Of a DNA stretch of 64,000 nt, positions 41,651 to 49,598 are shown piece by piece (positions within the stretch are counted from its first letter, which is position 1; the number at the start of each line of letters is the position of its first letter). Location of the stretch: contig NZ_MODW01000001.1 in the NCBI RefSeq assembly GCF_001866135.1, positions 248,001-312,000 on the forward strand, given 5' to 3'. This DNA is from Microbacterium sp. LCT-H2. GTDB taxonomy: Bacteria; Actinomycetota; Actinomycetes; Actinomycetales; Microbacteriaceae. The position numbers and the translations under genes were made by a program. The notes beneath the pieces are model-generated. The model worked only from the letters and a program-made list of their open reading frames with translations, made no database searches and was not told the DNA's origin.

Positions 41651-42585
41651 CCTCCGTCGTCGCACCGGGGGTGGATGCCGCGGCGTCCGCCCCCGCCACC
41701 GCCGCCGGACCCGCGTCGCACACGCGGGCCCGGCGGTCGGCGCCGTCCGTGGCGTGGCTGGGACTCGTACCGTTCGCCGCCTACGTGCTGCTCTTCCTCG
41801 CCGTGCCGACCGTGCTCGCGATCGGCTCCGGGTTCTTCGACCGCGACGGCGCTTTCACCTGGACGAACGTCGCCGCCCTCGGCGACCCGGTGGTGCTCAC
41901 GACCTTCGCGAACTCGGCGGGGCTGTCGCTGCTCACCGCGGCGGTCGGCGCCCTCGTCGGCGCCCTCGTCGCCTACGCTCTCCTCGGCATGAACCCGGAC
42001 GGCGTCGTGCGGCGCTCCGTGGACGCGGCCGCCGGGGTCCTCGCGCAGTTCGGCGGGGTCATGCTCGCCTTCGCCTTCATCGCCACGATCGGAATCCAGG
42101 GTGTGGTCACGGTCTTCCTCCGTGACACGTTCGGCGTCGACATCTTCGCCGAGGGCACGTGGCTGTATGAGCTGCCCGGCCTCATCCTTCCGTACATCTA
42201 CTTCCAGGTGCCGCTCATGGTCATCACCTTCCTACCCGCCCTCGCCGCCCTGAAGCCGCAGTGGGTCGAGGCGAACCTCACCCTCGGGGGCAGCAGGGCG
42301 AGCTTCTGGCTGCGGATCGGCCTCCCGGTGCTGGCGCCGTCGTTCCTCGCCAGCCTGCTGCTGCTCTTCGCGAACGCGTTCTCCTCGTACGCCACGGCCG
42401 CGGCGCTCGCGAGTCAGGGCTCCCAGATCGTCCCGTTGCAGATCCGTACCGCGCTCACGAGCGAGACCCTGCTCGGCCGGGAGAACCTCGCCGGCGCTCT
42501 CGCCCTCGGCATGATCATCGTGGTCGGGGTCGTGATGGCGCTGTACTCGCTCATCCAGCGACGTGCCGCGCGGTGGCAGGCATGA
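41647..42585 (+). CDS. ABC transporter permease, PotB type
   Basis: 312 residues. A disordered Ala/Pro-rich head of about 35 residues precedes the first membrane segment (GLVPFAAYVLLFLAVPTVLA). The EAA-like loop is KPQWVEANLTLGGSRASFWLRIGLP near residue 205. The GTG overlaps the binding-protein stop (GTGA). It pairs with the PotC-type partner. Confidence 0.9.
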   Translation: MTSVVAPGVDAAASAPATAAGPASHTRARRSAPSVAWLGLVPFAAYVLLFLAVPTVLAIGSGFFDRDGAFTWTNVAALGDPVVLTTFANSAGLSLLTAAVGALVGALVAYALLGMNPDGVVRRSVDAAAGVLAQFGGVMLAFAFIATIGIQGVVTVFLRDTFGVDIFAEGTWLYELPGLILPYIYFQVPLMVITFLPALAALKPQWVEANLTLGGSRASFWLRIGLPVLAPSFLASLLLLFANAFSSYATAAALASQGSQIVPLQIRTALTSETLLGRENLAGALALGMIIVVGVVMALYSLIQRRAARWQA

Positions 42586-43373
42586 ACGGCCTCGCCCCGT
42601 CGCGCGCGACCCGTGCGGTGATCGGCATCGTCGTCGGGGCGTTCTTCGCGGTGCCCCTCGTGTCGACGTTCCTCTTCACGCTCCGCGGCACGGACGGGCT
42701 CTCCTTCGCGCACTGGACCGCCCTCTTCGACCCCGCGGCGTCGGCAGCCCTGAAGCCCCTCTGGACGGGTCTCGGGAACTCGCTGGTCCTCGCGGTCGTC
42801 ACCGTGGCGATCGTGCTGTTCCTCCTGGCCCCCACGATGATCCTCGTGAACCTCCGCTTCCCCCGGCTCACGGCAGCCTTCGAGTTCGTCGCGCTCCTGC
42901 CGATCTCGATCCCCGCGATCGTGCTCGTGGTGGGGCTCGCGCCGATCTACCTGCAGATCGGTCGGACCGTGGGCACCGGCACCTGGACCCTCGCCTTCGC
43001 CTACGGCGTCACCGTCCTCCCCTTCGCCTTCCGCTCGATCCAGGCCTCGATCGATGCCGCCGATCTGCGCACGCTGTCCGAAGCGGCGCGCTCGCTCGGG
43101 GCGGGCTGGCCGACGGTCGTGCTCCACGTTGTCGCGCCGAACCTCCGACAGGGCCTGCTCGCCGCCTCGCTGATCTCCATCGCGGTGGTGCTCGGAGAGT
43201 TCACAATCGCGTCCCTCCTCAACCGGCAGGTCTTCCAGACGGCGATGGTCGTGGTGCAGAAGCAGGACCCGTATGCGCCCGCGATCTTCACACTGCTCGC
43301 CCTGTCGTTCGTCTTCCTCCTGCTCCTGCTCATCGGCCGCGTCGCCCGCGGTCCGCGAAAGGCCCGCTCATGA
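42582..43373 (+). CDS. ABC transporter permease, PotC type
   Basis: 263 residues, about six membrane segments. The EAA loop is DLRTLSEAARSLGAGWPTVVLHVVAP near residue 165, split by the conserved Gly. The ATG overlaps the stop of the PotB-type gene and its stop overlaps the ATPase start, so the operon is fully coupled. Confidence 0.9.
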   Translation: MNGLAPSRATRAVIGIVVGAFFAVPLVSTFLFTLRGTDGLSFAHWTALFDPAASAALKPLWTGLGNSLVLAVVTVAIVLFLLAPTMILVNLRFPRLTAAFEFVALLPISIPAIVLVVGLAPIYLQIGRTVGTGTWTLAFAYGVTVLPFAFRSIQASIDAADLRTLSEAARSLGAGWPTVVLHVVAPNLRQGLLAASLISIAVVLGEFTIASLLNRQVFQTAMVVVQKQDPYAPAIFTLLALSFVFLLLLLIGRVARGPRKARS

Positions 43374-44461
43374 CCCTCGATCACGCACTCCCGCGCACCA
43401 AGGACAACCTGCTGCTCGCCCAGGCCGGCGACGGCACGCGGGTCGAGCTCCACGGCATCGTCAAGAGCTACGGCGGTACGAGGGTGCTGCACGGCGTGGA
43501 CCTCGACATCGCCCCCGGGGAGTTCGTCTCGCTGCTCGGTCCCTCCGGCTGCGGCAAGACGACGCTGCTCCGTGTGCTCGCGGGACTGGAAGGCGCCGAC
43601 GAGGGAACCGTCCTCCTCGGCGGCGGGGACGTCTCGCGAGTGCCGACGAACCGGCGCGACATCGGGATGGTGTTCCAGTCGTACTCGCTCTTCCCGCACC
43701 TCCGCGTCGTCGACAACACGGCCTTCGGGCTCCGTCGTCGAGGTGTCGGCAAGACCGAGGCGGCGCGGCGTGCCCTTGATGCGCTCGCCCTCGTGGGCCT
43801 CGCCGACCTTGCCGACCGGTTCCCGCATCAGCTCTCCGGCGGACAGCAGCAGCGGGTCGCCCTGGCTCGCGCCCTCGTCACGGAACCCCGGGTGCTTCTG
43901 CTCGACGAACCCCTGTCGGCTCTCGACGCCAAGGTGCGCGTGCAGCTCCGCGACGAGATCCGGCGCATCCAGCTGCGGCTCGGCATCACGACCGTCTTCG
44001 TCACGCACGACCAAGAGGAGGCCCTCGCGGTGTCGGACCGGATCGCGGTCATGAACGCCGGTCGCATCGAGCAGATCGGCTCCCCGGAAGAGCTGTACAC
44101 GACTCCCGCGACCGCCGAGGTCGCCGCGTTCGTGGGCCTCTCCAGCGTCGTTTCCGGCGTCGCGGACGGCGAGCACGTCGTCGTGTGGGGGCAACGTCTC
44201 CCCTTGCAGACCCCCGCCGACGGCCCCGTCGACGTGTACCTCCGTCCGGAGAACGTGCGCTTCACCACCGCGGAGGACGCCGCCACCGATGCCCTCGTGG
44301 AGGAGAGCACGTTCCTCGGCAGCATGCGGCGGACCCTCGTGCGCACGGAGTCGGGCGAGCTCGTCCGCGTGCAACACGATCCCGCCCTGCACCCGTCGTT
44401 CGGTGACCGCGTCCGCATCGCGGTGACCCCTGTCCCGGTGGTCGCGCGCCCCCGCGGCTGA
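43370..44461 (+). CDS. ABC transporter ATP-binding protein, PotA type
   Basis: 363 residues. Walker A GPSGCGKT at 57-64, Q-loop VFQSYSLFPHLRVVDN, signature [15 protein letters not shown] near 155, Walker B LLLDEPLSALDAK, and H-loop VTHDQEEALAVSD. A C-terminal TOBE-like domain of about 100 residues (YLRPENVRF) is present, as in PotA/FbpC/MalK ATPases. It energises the adjacent importer. Its stop is followed at once by family B copy 2. Confidence 0.95.
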   Translation: MTLDHALPRTKDNLLLAQAGDGTRVELHGIVKSYGGTRVLHGVDLDIAPGEFVSLLGPSGCGKTTLLRVLAGLEGADEGTVLLGGGDVSRVPTNRRDIGMVFQSYSLFPHLRVVDNTAFGLRRRGVGKTEAARRALDALALVGLADLADRFPHQLSGGQQQRVALARALVTEPRVLLLDEPLSALDAKVRVQLRDEIRRIQLRLGITTVFVTHDQEEALAVSDRIAVMNAGRIEQIGSPEELYTTPATAEVAAFVGLSSVVSGVADGEHVVVWGQRLPLQTPADGPVDVYLRPENVRFTTAEDAATDALVEESTFLGSMRRTLVRTESGELVRVQHDPALHPSFGDRVRIAVTPVPVVARPRG

Positions 44462-44462
44462 C

Positions 44463-44538
44463 GAGACCCCGGGTTCACGTCGAGACCCCCGGCTGCAGAC
44501 GTCTGCAGCCGGGGGTCTCGGCGAATGCCCGGGGTCTC
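44463..44538. repeat. Nested inverted repeat, family B copy 2, with a 40-nt perfect palindrome
   Basis: Outer arms GAGACCCCGGG (44463-44473) and CCCGGGGTCTC (44528-44538) are 11 bp. Between them, 44481-44520 is a perfect palindrome of 40 nt without any loop (20-bp arms, each starting CGAGACCCCC and meeting at ACGT). It begins 2 nt after the ATPase stop and lies between convergent genes. Confidence 0.9.
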
Positions 44539-44558
44539 TGCGACACCCGAGGCGAGAA

Positions 44559-45314
44559 CTACAGGACGCGGGAGAGGAAGTCCTTCGTGCGCTGGTGCTG
44601 CGGATTCGCCAGCACCTCGCGGGGGTCGCCCTCCTCGACGATGTGTCCGCCGTCCATGAAGATCAGCCGCGAACCGACCTCGCGCGCGAAGCCCATCTCA
44701 TGCGTGACGACGAGCATCGTCATGCCCTCGTCGGCCAGCGACCGCATGACCTGCAGCACCTCGCCGACGAGCTCGGGGTCGAGGGCCGATGTGGGCTCGT
44801 CGAACAGCATCATGTCGGGGTTCATGCACAGCGCCCGGGCGATGGCCACCCGCTGCTGCTGCCCACCCGAGAGGTGCCCGGGGTACGCGTCGGCCTTCTC
44901 CGCGAGGCCGACGCGCTCGAGCATGGCGCGGGCGACCTTCTCCGCCTCGGCCTTCGAGCGCTTCTTCACCCGCTGCTGCGCGATCGTGAGGTTGCCGAGC
45001 ACGCTGAGGTGCGGGAAGAGGTTGAAGCTCTGGAACACCATCCCGATACGGGTGCGCACGCGGTCGATGTCGATGTCGGGATCGGTGATGTCGATGCCCT
45101 CGATGAGCACCTTGCCGCCCGTGGGCTCCTCCAACAGGTTCACCGAGCGGAGCAGCGTCGACTTCCCGGAACCGGACGGGCCGATCACGCAGACGACCTC
45201 GCCCGCCAGAACCGTCAGATCGATGCCCTTGAGCACCTCGTTGTCGCCGAAGCTCTTGTGCAGGTCCTGGATCGCGATCGCCGGGGCCTGTACGTCGATC
45301 AGGTCGGTGCTCAT
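44559..45314 (-). CDS. Amino-acid ABC transporter ATP-binding protein, GlnQ/HisP type
   Basis: 251 residues. Walker A GPSGSGKS at 45-52, Q-loop [16 protein letters not shown], signature [16 protein letters not shown], Walker [20 protein letters not shown], and H-loop [25 protein letters not shown] and THEMGFA are characteristic of polar amino-acid importers. Its ATG overlaps the permease stop (ATGA). Confidence 0.95.
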   Translation of the reverse strand: MSTDLIDVQAPAIAIQDLHKSFGDNEVLKGIDLTVLAGEVVCVIGPSGSGKSTLLRSVNLLEEPTGGKVLIEGIDITDPDIDIDRVRTRIGMVFQSFNLFPHLSVLGNLTIAQQRVKKRSKAEAEKVARAMLERVGLAEKADAYPGHLSGGQQQRVAIARALCMNPDMMLFDEPTSALDPELVGEVLQVMRSLADEGMTMLVVTHEMGFAREVGSRLIFMDGGHIVEEGDPREVLANPQHQRTKDFLSRVL

Positions 45315-46108
45315 CGTGTCCTCGCCATCCGACGCTCCAGCCACGCGCTGAGACGCGTGAGCGGGATCGTCACGATCAGGTAGAGGATCGCCGCCATGAT
45401 CAGCGGCGTTCCGTTGGCGTTCTGCGTCGCTGCGTCGCGGGCGAAGTTCGTGAGCTCCTTCGACCAGATGAAGGAGCCCGCGACGAACAGCAGCGACGTG
45501 TCCTTCAGCAGCAGCACGAACTCGTTCGTCAGCGGCGGGATGATGATCCGGAAGCCCTGCGGGACCACGATCCAGAAGGTCGTCTTCATGGGCGACATGC
45601 CGAGCGAACGCGCCGCTTCGGTCTGTCCCTTCGGCACTGCCTGGATTCCGGCCCGAATGGTCTCTGCCATATAGGCGGAGGCCACGAGGATCAGACCGAT
45701 CAGGCCCAGGACGACCGGCCCGCCGAGGCGGGTCGCCGGCACACCGAGGCCGATCGGCAGGATGAACGCGATCGCGAAGATCGTGAGGATCGCGGGCAGA
45801 CCGCGGAACAGCTCGATCCACGCCGTCGCGATCCACCGGAACGGCGCGATCACCGAGAGCTTCATCAGCGCCAGCAGGATGCCGAGCAGCAAGCCGCCTG
45901 CGAACGCCACCGCCGTGAACCACAGGGTGTTGACGAGCGCCGTGGTGATGATGCCCGGAAGCATCTTCGCCGCGACCTCGGGGTTGAAGTAAAGCTGCGC
46001 GATCCGCGCCCAGTCGGTGCTGACGATCGCCCAGACGACGATCGCGAGCAGCACCGCGTAGATCGAGTACCGGTACAGCTTCTGTTTCGTGGTGCGCCTC
46101 AACGCCAT
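45311..46108 (-). CDS. Amino-acid ABC transporter permease, HisM/GlnP type
   Basis: 265 residues. The PAAT-family block [14 protein letters not shown], the [29 protein letters not shown] region (cited by its conserved order near residue 145) and [14 protein letters not shown] are all present. Only one permease gene is found, so it may act as a homodimer. ATG 46108 was preferred over a TTG at 46114 because GGAGG lies 9 nt from it and only 3 nt from the TTG. Confidence 0.93.
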   Translation of the reverse strand: MALRRTTKQKLYRYSIYAVLLAIVVWAIVSTDWARIAQLYFNPEVAAKMLPGIITTALVNTLWFTAVAFAGGLLLGILLALMKLSVIAPFRWIATAWIELFRGLPAILTIFAIAFILPIGLGVPATRLGGPVVLGLIGLILVASAYMAETIRAGIQAVPKGQTEAARSLGMSPMKTTFWIVVPQGFRIIIPPLTNEFVLLLKDTSLLFVAGSFIWSKELTNFARDAATQNANGTPLIMAAILYLIVTIPLTRLSAWLERRMARTR

Positions 46109-46142
46109 TGTCAAGGTCCTCCCGACCGACTCAGCTCTCGAC

Positions 46143-46955
46143 TCAGTTGGCCGTGAAGTACTCGTTGTAGATGGTGTCGTACTCGCCGTTGTCCCGGAGC
46201 TCCTGCAGAGCCTCGTTCACGGCCTCGCGGAGTTCGTCCTTCTCCCCCTTGGCGAACGCGAAGCCGTAGGACTCGTCGGTCTCGTAGGTCTCGACGATCT
46301 TGTAGGCGGAGTCAGCCTTCTCGTGCTCGAGGTTTACGGGCTGATCCTGCAGGATGGCGTCGATCTGCCCGGCCTGCATCGCGGGCCACAGTTCGCCGTC
46401 CGACGGGTACTGCACGAGCTGCGCGCCCTTCGCGTTCTCCGTGGCGTAGGCCTCGCCGGTCGTGCCCTGCTGCACGCCGACGTTCTTGCCATTGAGGTCG
46501 TCGATGGACTCGATGCCCGAGTCGGTGCGCACGAGCAGCGACTGTAGCGAATCGTAGTACGGGTCCGAGAAGTCGATGTTGGCCTTGCGCTCGTCGGTGA
46601 TCGTCATGGCCGAGGCACCGATGTCGCACTGGCCGGCGGCGAGAGTCGTGCCGGACTGCAGCGCATCGAAGCCCACATCCTGCACGGAGAGCTCGAGGTC
46701 GAGCTGCTCGGCGATCGCACCGAGGAGGTCGATGTCGAAGCCGGTGTACTCACCGTTGTCACCCTCGAACTCGAACGGCGGGTAGGGGATGTCGGAGCAG
46801 ACAGTGAGCTTGCCCGCCTCGATGAGTCCGTAGTCGTCACCGGCAGCGGACTCGCCGCCACTGCCCGCGTCGGAAGAGCCGGTGGCGCATCCGGCGAGCG
46901 CGAGGGTGGCGGTGGCCGCGATCGCGAGGCCGGCGAAGAGGTTACGACGGGACAT
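46143..46955 (-). CDS. Amino-acid ABC transporter substrate-binding lipoprotein
   Basis: 270 residues. Lipobox LALAGC (Cys23) then an SBP_bac_3 domain: GKLTVCSDIPYPPFEFEG, GFDIDLLGAIAEQL, and a LNGKNVGVQQGTTGEAYA block. Features fit glutamate/glutamine/cystine-type binding proteins; the ligand is not determined. ATG 46955 follows CAGGAG and begins the signal peptide. It is the first gene of the three-gene importer operon. Confidence 0.93.
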   Translation of the reverse strand: MSRRNLFAGLAIAATATLALAGCATGSSDAGSGGESAAGDDYGLIEAGKLTVCSDIPYPPFEFEGDNGEYTGFDIDLLGAIAEQLDLELSVQDVGFDALQSGTTLAAGQCDIGASAMTITDERKANIDFSDPYYDSLQSLLVRTDSGIESIDDLNGKNVGVQQGTTGEAYATENAKGAQLVQYPSDGELWPAMQAGQIDAILQDQPVNLEHEKADSAYKIVETYETDESYGFAFAKGEKDELREAVNEALQELRDNGEYDTIYNEYFTAN

Positions 46956-47008
46956 GTCGGCTCCTGGGAGTCGGGGGGCGGGTGAGCCCACGGACGGGTA
47001 GGAGTTCA

Positions 47009-47037
47009 TCTAAACATGCGGCTCGTCGCGTGACCAA
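47009..47037 (-). promoter_or_regulatory. Candidate promoter of the amino-acid importer operon
   Basis: Minus-strand TTGGTC (47037-47032) and TTTAGA (47014-47009) with 17 nt between, in a locally AT-richer stretch. Confidence 0.35.
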
Positions 47038-47097
47038 TGACATCCCCTCGCGCCGCATTACGTTTGTGTTTCGGTGCCGGGGGCCACGGCTCGACGC

Positions 47098-47400
47098 TCA
47101 GAGCTCGGCGTCGACCGCCACACGGCCGGAGACGACCGAGCGGATGTATGCGGCGACCTCCTCGTGCGCGGGGTGCACCTGGTACTGCTCCAGGTCCGCG
47201 ACGGAGTCGAAGTCCGCGACCAGGGTCACGTCCCAGTTCGCGTCGGGGTAGACGTCGTTCGCACCGGCCCAGATGCTGCGCAGCTGCGGCACGACCCCGT
47301 CGAGGGCGTTGAGGCGGCGGGCGACCTCGGCCGCCTGGGCCTGCCGCTCCTCCGCGTCCTCCGCGGCGAGCTTCCAGGTCACGACATGGCGGATGGTCAT
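47098..47400 (-). CDS. Dabb-family (stress-responsive alpha/beta barrel) protein
   Basis: 100 residues. It begins IRHVVTWKL, has the central VPQLRSIWAGANDV and the C-terminal HPAHEEVAAYIRSVV, which are Dabb-domain hallmarks. Members dimerise into a small ferredoxin-like barrel; some are enzymes, most are unassigned. The ATG overlaps the stop of the glutaredoxin-like gene. Confidence 0.88.
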   Translation of the reverse strand: MTIRHVVTWKLAAEDAEERQAQAAEVARRLNALDGVVPQLRSIWAGANDVYPDANWDVTLVADFDSVADLEQYQVHPAHEEVAAYIRSVVSGRVAVDAEL

Positions 47401-47693
47401 CGCAGCTCCTTCTGGTCGGCACGGGCCTCCGCGCCGACGGCTTCCTCCAGCGCTTCGCGCAGCCGGTCGGGGGACACGCGCCAGTGCGCATGCAGTCGTC
47501 CGTCGATGAGGACGACGGGGATCTTCTCCCACCACCGCTCGTACAGGGCGGGGTCGTCCTGGATGGACGCCTCGACGATCTGGATGCGCTCCGCGGCGGC
47601 GTCCGGCAGTTCGGCGACGACCGCGTCGACGACCTCGGAGGCCACGGCGCACAGATGGCAGTCGGGCTTGCCGATGAGGGTCAGCGTCGTCAC
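47397..47693 (-). CDS. Glutaredoxin-like (thioredoxin-fold) protein
   Basis: 98 residues. LIGKPDCHLCAVASEVV gives a C-H-L-C pair at the N-terminus of the first helix, and IPVVLIDGRLHAHW supplies the cis-Pro strand. It resembles actinobacterial DUF836-type glutaredoxins. The GTG at 47693 overlaps the rhodanese stop (GTGA); an earlier ATG at 47732 would overlap that gene by about 40 nt and adds an odd N-terminus. Confidence 0.87.
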   Translation of the reverse strand: MTTLTLIGKPDCHLCAVASEVVDAVVAELPDAAAERIQIVEASIQDDPALYERWWEKIPVVLIDGRLHAHWRVSPDRLREALEEAVGAEARADQKELR

Positions 47694-47992
47694 GACGACG
47701 GGACCTCCACCTCGCGTCCCTGGGCGATCCACTCGCCGGTGCCGCCCTCGACGTTGGTGGCGTCGTAGCCGCGGGCCTCAAGCGCCTCGACCACACGGGC
47801 CGAGCGGCCGCCGGCCTGGCAGATCACGTCGAACGACTCGGCGGGAAGCTCGTCCAGGCGGTTGCCGATCTCGGACATCGGGATGTTCACGGCGCCGGGG
47901 ACGTGGCCGGCCTGGAACTCGTGCACCTCCCGTACATCGATGAGGGGCGTGCCGGAGCGCTCGGCGAGTTCGGCGACGGTGATCGACTTCAT
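47690..47992 (-). CDS. Single-domain rhodanese-like sulfurtransferase
   Basis: 100 residues. The rhodanese N-terminus LIDVREVHEFQAGHVPGAVNIP and the active-site loop CQAGGRSA, with the persulfide-forming Cys, are clear. The ATG at 47992 was chosen because AGAGGA lies just upstream; the frame is open further but that part overlaps bS22. It is the first gene of a coupled three-gene cassette with the glutaredoxin-like and Dabb genes. Confidence 0.92.
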   Translation of the reverse strand: MKSITVAELAERSGTPLIDVREVHEFQAGHVPGAVNIPMSEIGNRLDELPAESFDVICQAGGRSARVVEALEARGYDATNVEGGTGEWIAQGREVEVPSS

Positions 47993-48029
47993 GACATCCT
48001 CTCGGCGGTGCGGAACGGCGCGCAGAGAC

Positions 48030-48057
48030 ACAAAGCGCCCGTCCGAAGACAGGCGCT
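48030..48057 (-). terminator. Rho-independent terminator of bS22
   Basis: Minus-strand AGCGCCTGTC-TTCG-GACGGGCGCT, a 10-bp stem with one G-U and a UUCG tetraloop, followed by TTTG. It lies 15 nt past the bS22 stop and ahead of the rhodanese gene. Confidence 0.75.
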
Positions 48058-48071
48058 CGGTGTCTGGCCGC

Positions 48072-48170
48072 TTACTTCTTGTTGCGGCGCTGGTGGCGAG
48101 TCTTGCGAAGCAGCTTGCGGTGCTTCTTCTTCGCCATGCGCTTGCGGCGCTTCTTGATGACAGAACCCAC
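48072..48170 (-). CDS. Small ribosomal subunit protein bS22
   Basis: 32 residues, beginning MGSVIKKRRKRMAKKKHRK and ending QRRNKK, almost entirely Lys/Arg. It matches the tiny actinobacterial protein found in the mycobacterial 30S subunit (bS22, AURKAIP1/COX24 domain), in which the SVIKKRRKRM...KKKHRKLL pattern is nearly invariant. The GTG start follows GTGAGG at 6 nt. A UUCG-loop terminator follows it. Confidence 0.93.
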   Translation of the reverse strand: MGSVIKKRRKRMAKKKHRKLLRKTRHQRRNKK

Positions 48171-48194
48171 GGAAACCTCACTAAGTCAGGGGCT

Positions 48195-48218
48195 GGGTGT
48201 CGCCGGAATCGGACACCC
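48195..48218 (-). promoter_or_regulatory. Leader hairpin upstream of bS22
   Basis: GGGTGTC (48195-48201) pairs with GACACCC (48212-48218) around a 10-nt loop, 25 nt before the GTG. A TAGGAT at 48253-48248 on the minus strand is the likely -10 element, placing the hairpin in the 5' leader. No -35 sequence is evident. Confidence 0.45.
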
Positions 48219-48284
48219 GGGTACGAGCACGAAAAATGCCTCGGATCATCCTAGCAAACTCAGGAGGGTGCCCCGCGCCCTCCG

Positions 48285-48476
48285 TCAGCCGGCGTCGGCG
48301 ATGGGCCGCTGCAGAGCCTCCGCGACGGCGGATTCCGGCACGCGGTAGCTCCGTCCGAATCGGATGGCGGGGAGGTCACCGGCGTGCACGAGCCGGTACA
48401 CGGTCATCTTGGACACGCGCATGAGCTCGGCGACTTCGGCCACCGTCAGGAATCGGACGTCTGGAACCTCGGGCAT
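48285..48476 (-). CDS. Small helix-turn-helix protein, excisionase/BldC-like (MerR-type HTH_17)
   Basis: 63 residues. RFLTVAEVAELMRVSKMTVYRLVHAGDLPAIRFGRSYRVPESAV (cited by its parts: helix-turn-helix then the wing FGRSYRVP) is the excisionase-family HTH. ATG 48476 follows AAAGGGG by 8 nt; a GTG at 48503 is in frame but lacks support. It precedes bS22, an arrangement seen in many actinobacteria. A housekeeping regulator is more likely than a phage excisionase, since no phage gene is near. Confidence 0.88.
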   Translation of the reverse strand: MPEVPDVRFLTVAEVAELMRVSKMTVYRLVHAGDLPAIRFGRSYRVPESAVAEALQRPIADAG

Positions 48477-48551
48477 CCCACGTACCCCTTTCTCGATGAG
48501 CACACTCTATGGGGTCGCTGGGACGCGTGTAAACCCGCGTGGCTGTTGTGA

Positions 48552-49355
48552 TCAGTGGGATGTAGGCACGGTCGCGAACGCCCGGACCGGGAACGTGCCG
48601 AACCCGCGGATCGCCGGAGGGGCCGCGGTGAACCGCGCCCCGCGCGCGGGGAGGCGATCCAGAGCGGTGAGGTGCTCGACGACGTGCACGCCCGCCGCGA
48701 GGAGGATGCTGTGCGCCGGCCGCTCCCCGCCGCTCTCCGTGTCGTCGATGTTGAGCGCGTCGATGCCGACCAGACTCACCCCCGCGTCCACGAGGAAGCG
48801 CGCGGCGTCCTCCGCGAGAAAGGGCGAGCCGGTGCCGTAGGCGGGCGTGCCGAACAGCCGGCTCCAGCCGGTATCCAGGAGCACCGCGCTGCCGCGGAGC
48901 TCGCGGTCGGCGAGCGTCGGCGCCTTGATACCGCGGCGTTCGGACGTCCGGGCGTCGCGGAGGTGGAAGACCTCGGCGGGCAGGTCCACGAGGGTGTCGA
49001 GGTCGAGCGCCGCGCGGGTGAGGTGCGGGGTGATGGTCGGCGCCGGCAGCCCGGGATAGGTGACCATGCCCTCCGCGATCGGGTGGCTCAGGTCCACGAC
49101 CCGTTCGGTGCGGTCTCCACGAGCCGGAGCCGCGACGCCACGGCTGCCGCGGTGCGGCTCGGCGACGATCTGCAGGTCGCGGAGCTCGACCTCGCCCACG
49201 AGTGCCAGACCGAGGTGCGACACGAGCAGACCGGAGACCTCGGCAGCGGTCACGTCCTTCCGCGGCAGGTCGAGCCGGAACCCCTGCCCCTGCAGTCCGC
49301 CGCCGTTGGCGAAGGTGATCGCGAAGTCGAAATGCGCGCGGTACTCGTCCGTCAT
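48552..49355 (-). CDS. Cyclase-like protein fused to an N-terminal FANGGG domain, missing the metal-binding segment
   Basis: 267 residues. The first 72 (AHFDFAITFANGGGLQGQGF to EPHRGSRG) form a small domain that I recall as a free-standing actinobacterial protein. The rest matches the kynurenine-formamidase-like cyclase family: VVDLSHPIAEGMVTYPGLPAP, LLDTGWSRLFG, GIDALNIDDTESGGERPAHS and VVEHLT. The H-x-G-T-H/Y-x-D-x-P-x-H segment expected after ITPHLTR is absent: the reading passes directly to LVDLPAEVFHL. About 40-50 residues seem lost in frame. The protein may be inactive as a hydrolase. Confidence 0.78.
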   Translation of the reverse strand: MTDEYRAHFDFAITFANGGGLQGQGFRLDLPRKDVTAAEVSGLLVSHLGLALVGEVELRDLQIVAEPHRGSRGVAAPARGDRTERVVDLSHPIAEGMVTYPGLPAPTITPHLTRAALDLDTLVDLPAEVFHLRDARTSERRGIKAPTLADRELRGSAVLLDTGWSRLFGTPAYGTGSPFLAEDAARFLVDAGVSLVGIDALNIDDTESGGERPAHSILLAAGVHVVEHLTALDRLPARGARFTAAPPAIRGFGTFPVRAFATVPTSH

Positions 49356-49361
49356 GCGCTC

Positions 49362-49367
49362 ATCCTG
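49362..49367 (-). promoter_or_regulatory. -10-like element of the cyclase-like gene
   Basis: Minus-strand CAGGAT, 6 nt before the ATG at 49355. Confidence 0.4.
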
Positions 49368-49536
49368 CCGGAGACAGCCGACACCGCGATGTGCGCGCCC
49401 GCCCTGCTCGAACCGGCACACCGGCGTCCAGCCCGCGCATAGCCCGCATTGCCCGATCGCTCAGACAGCCCTGCCAGTGTCGGTGCAGGACCCGTGCCGG
49501 CACCTGCCGAGTCTGCGCGGATCTGGGGTCCGCACA

Positions 49537-49573
49537 CCGCCCCCGACGGCATCCCCCCTGCTGTCGGGGGCGG
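49537..49573 (-). terminator. Strong hairpin downstream of the ArsR gene
   Basis: CCGCCCCCGAC (49537-49547) pairs perfectly with GTCGGGGGCGG (49563-49573), extended inward by a G-U and GCA/TGC. It lies 25 nt past the ArsR stop. No T-run follows on the minus strand. Confidence 0.55.
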
Positions 49574-49598
49574 TTCTCCGCCGGTGCGAGGCGCGGTA

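Noticed and set aside
48285..48476. Excisionase-like HTH protein as a sign of a prophage or integrative element
   Set aside because: No integrase, phage gene or attachment-site repeat is nearby, and the gene sits beside bS22 as in many actinobacterial chromosomes.
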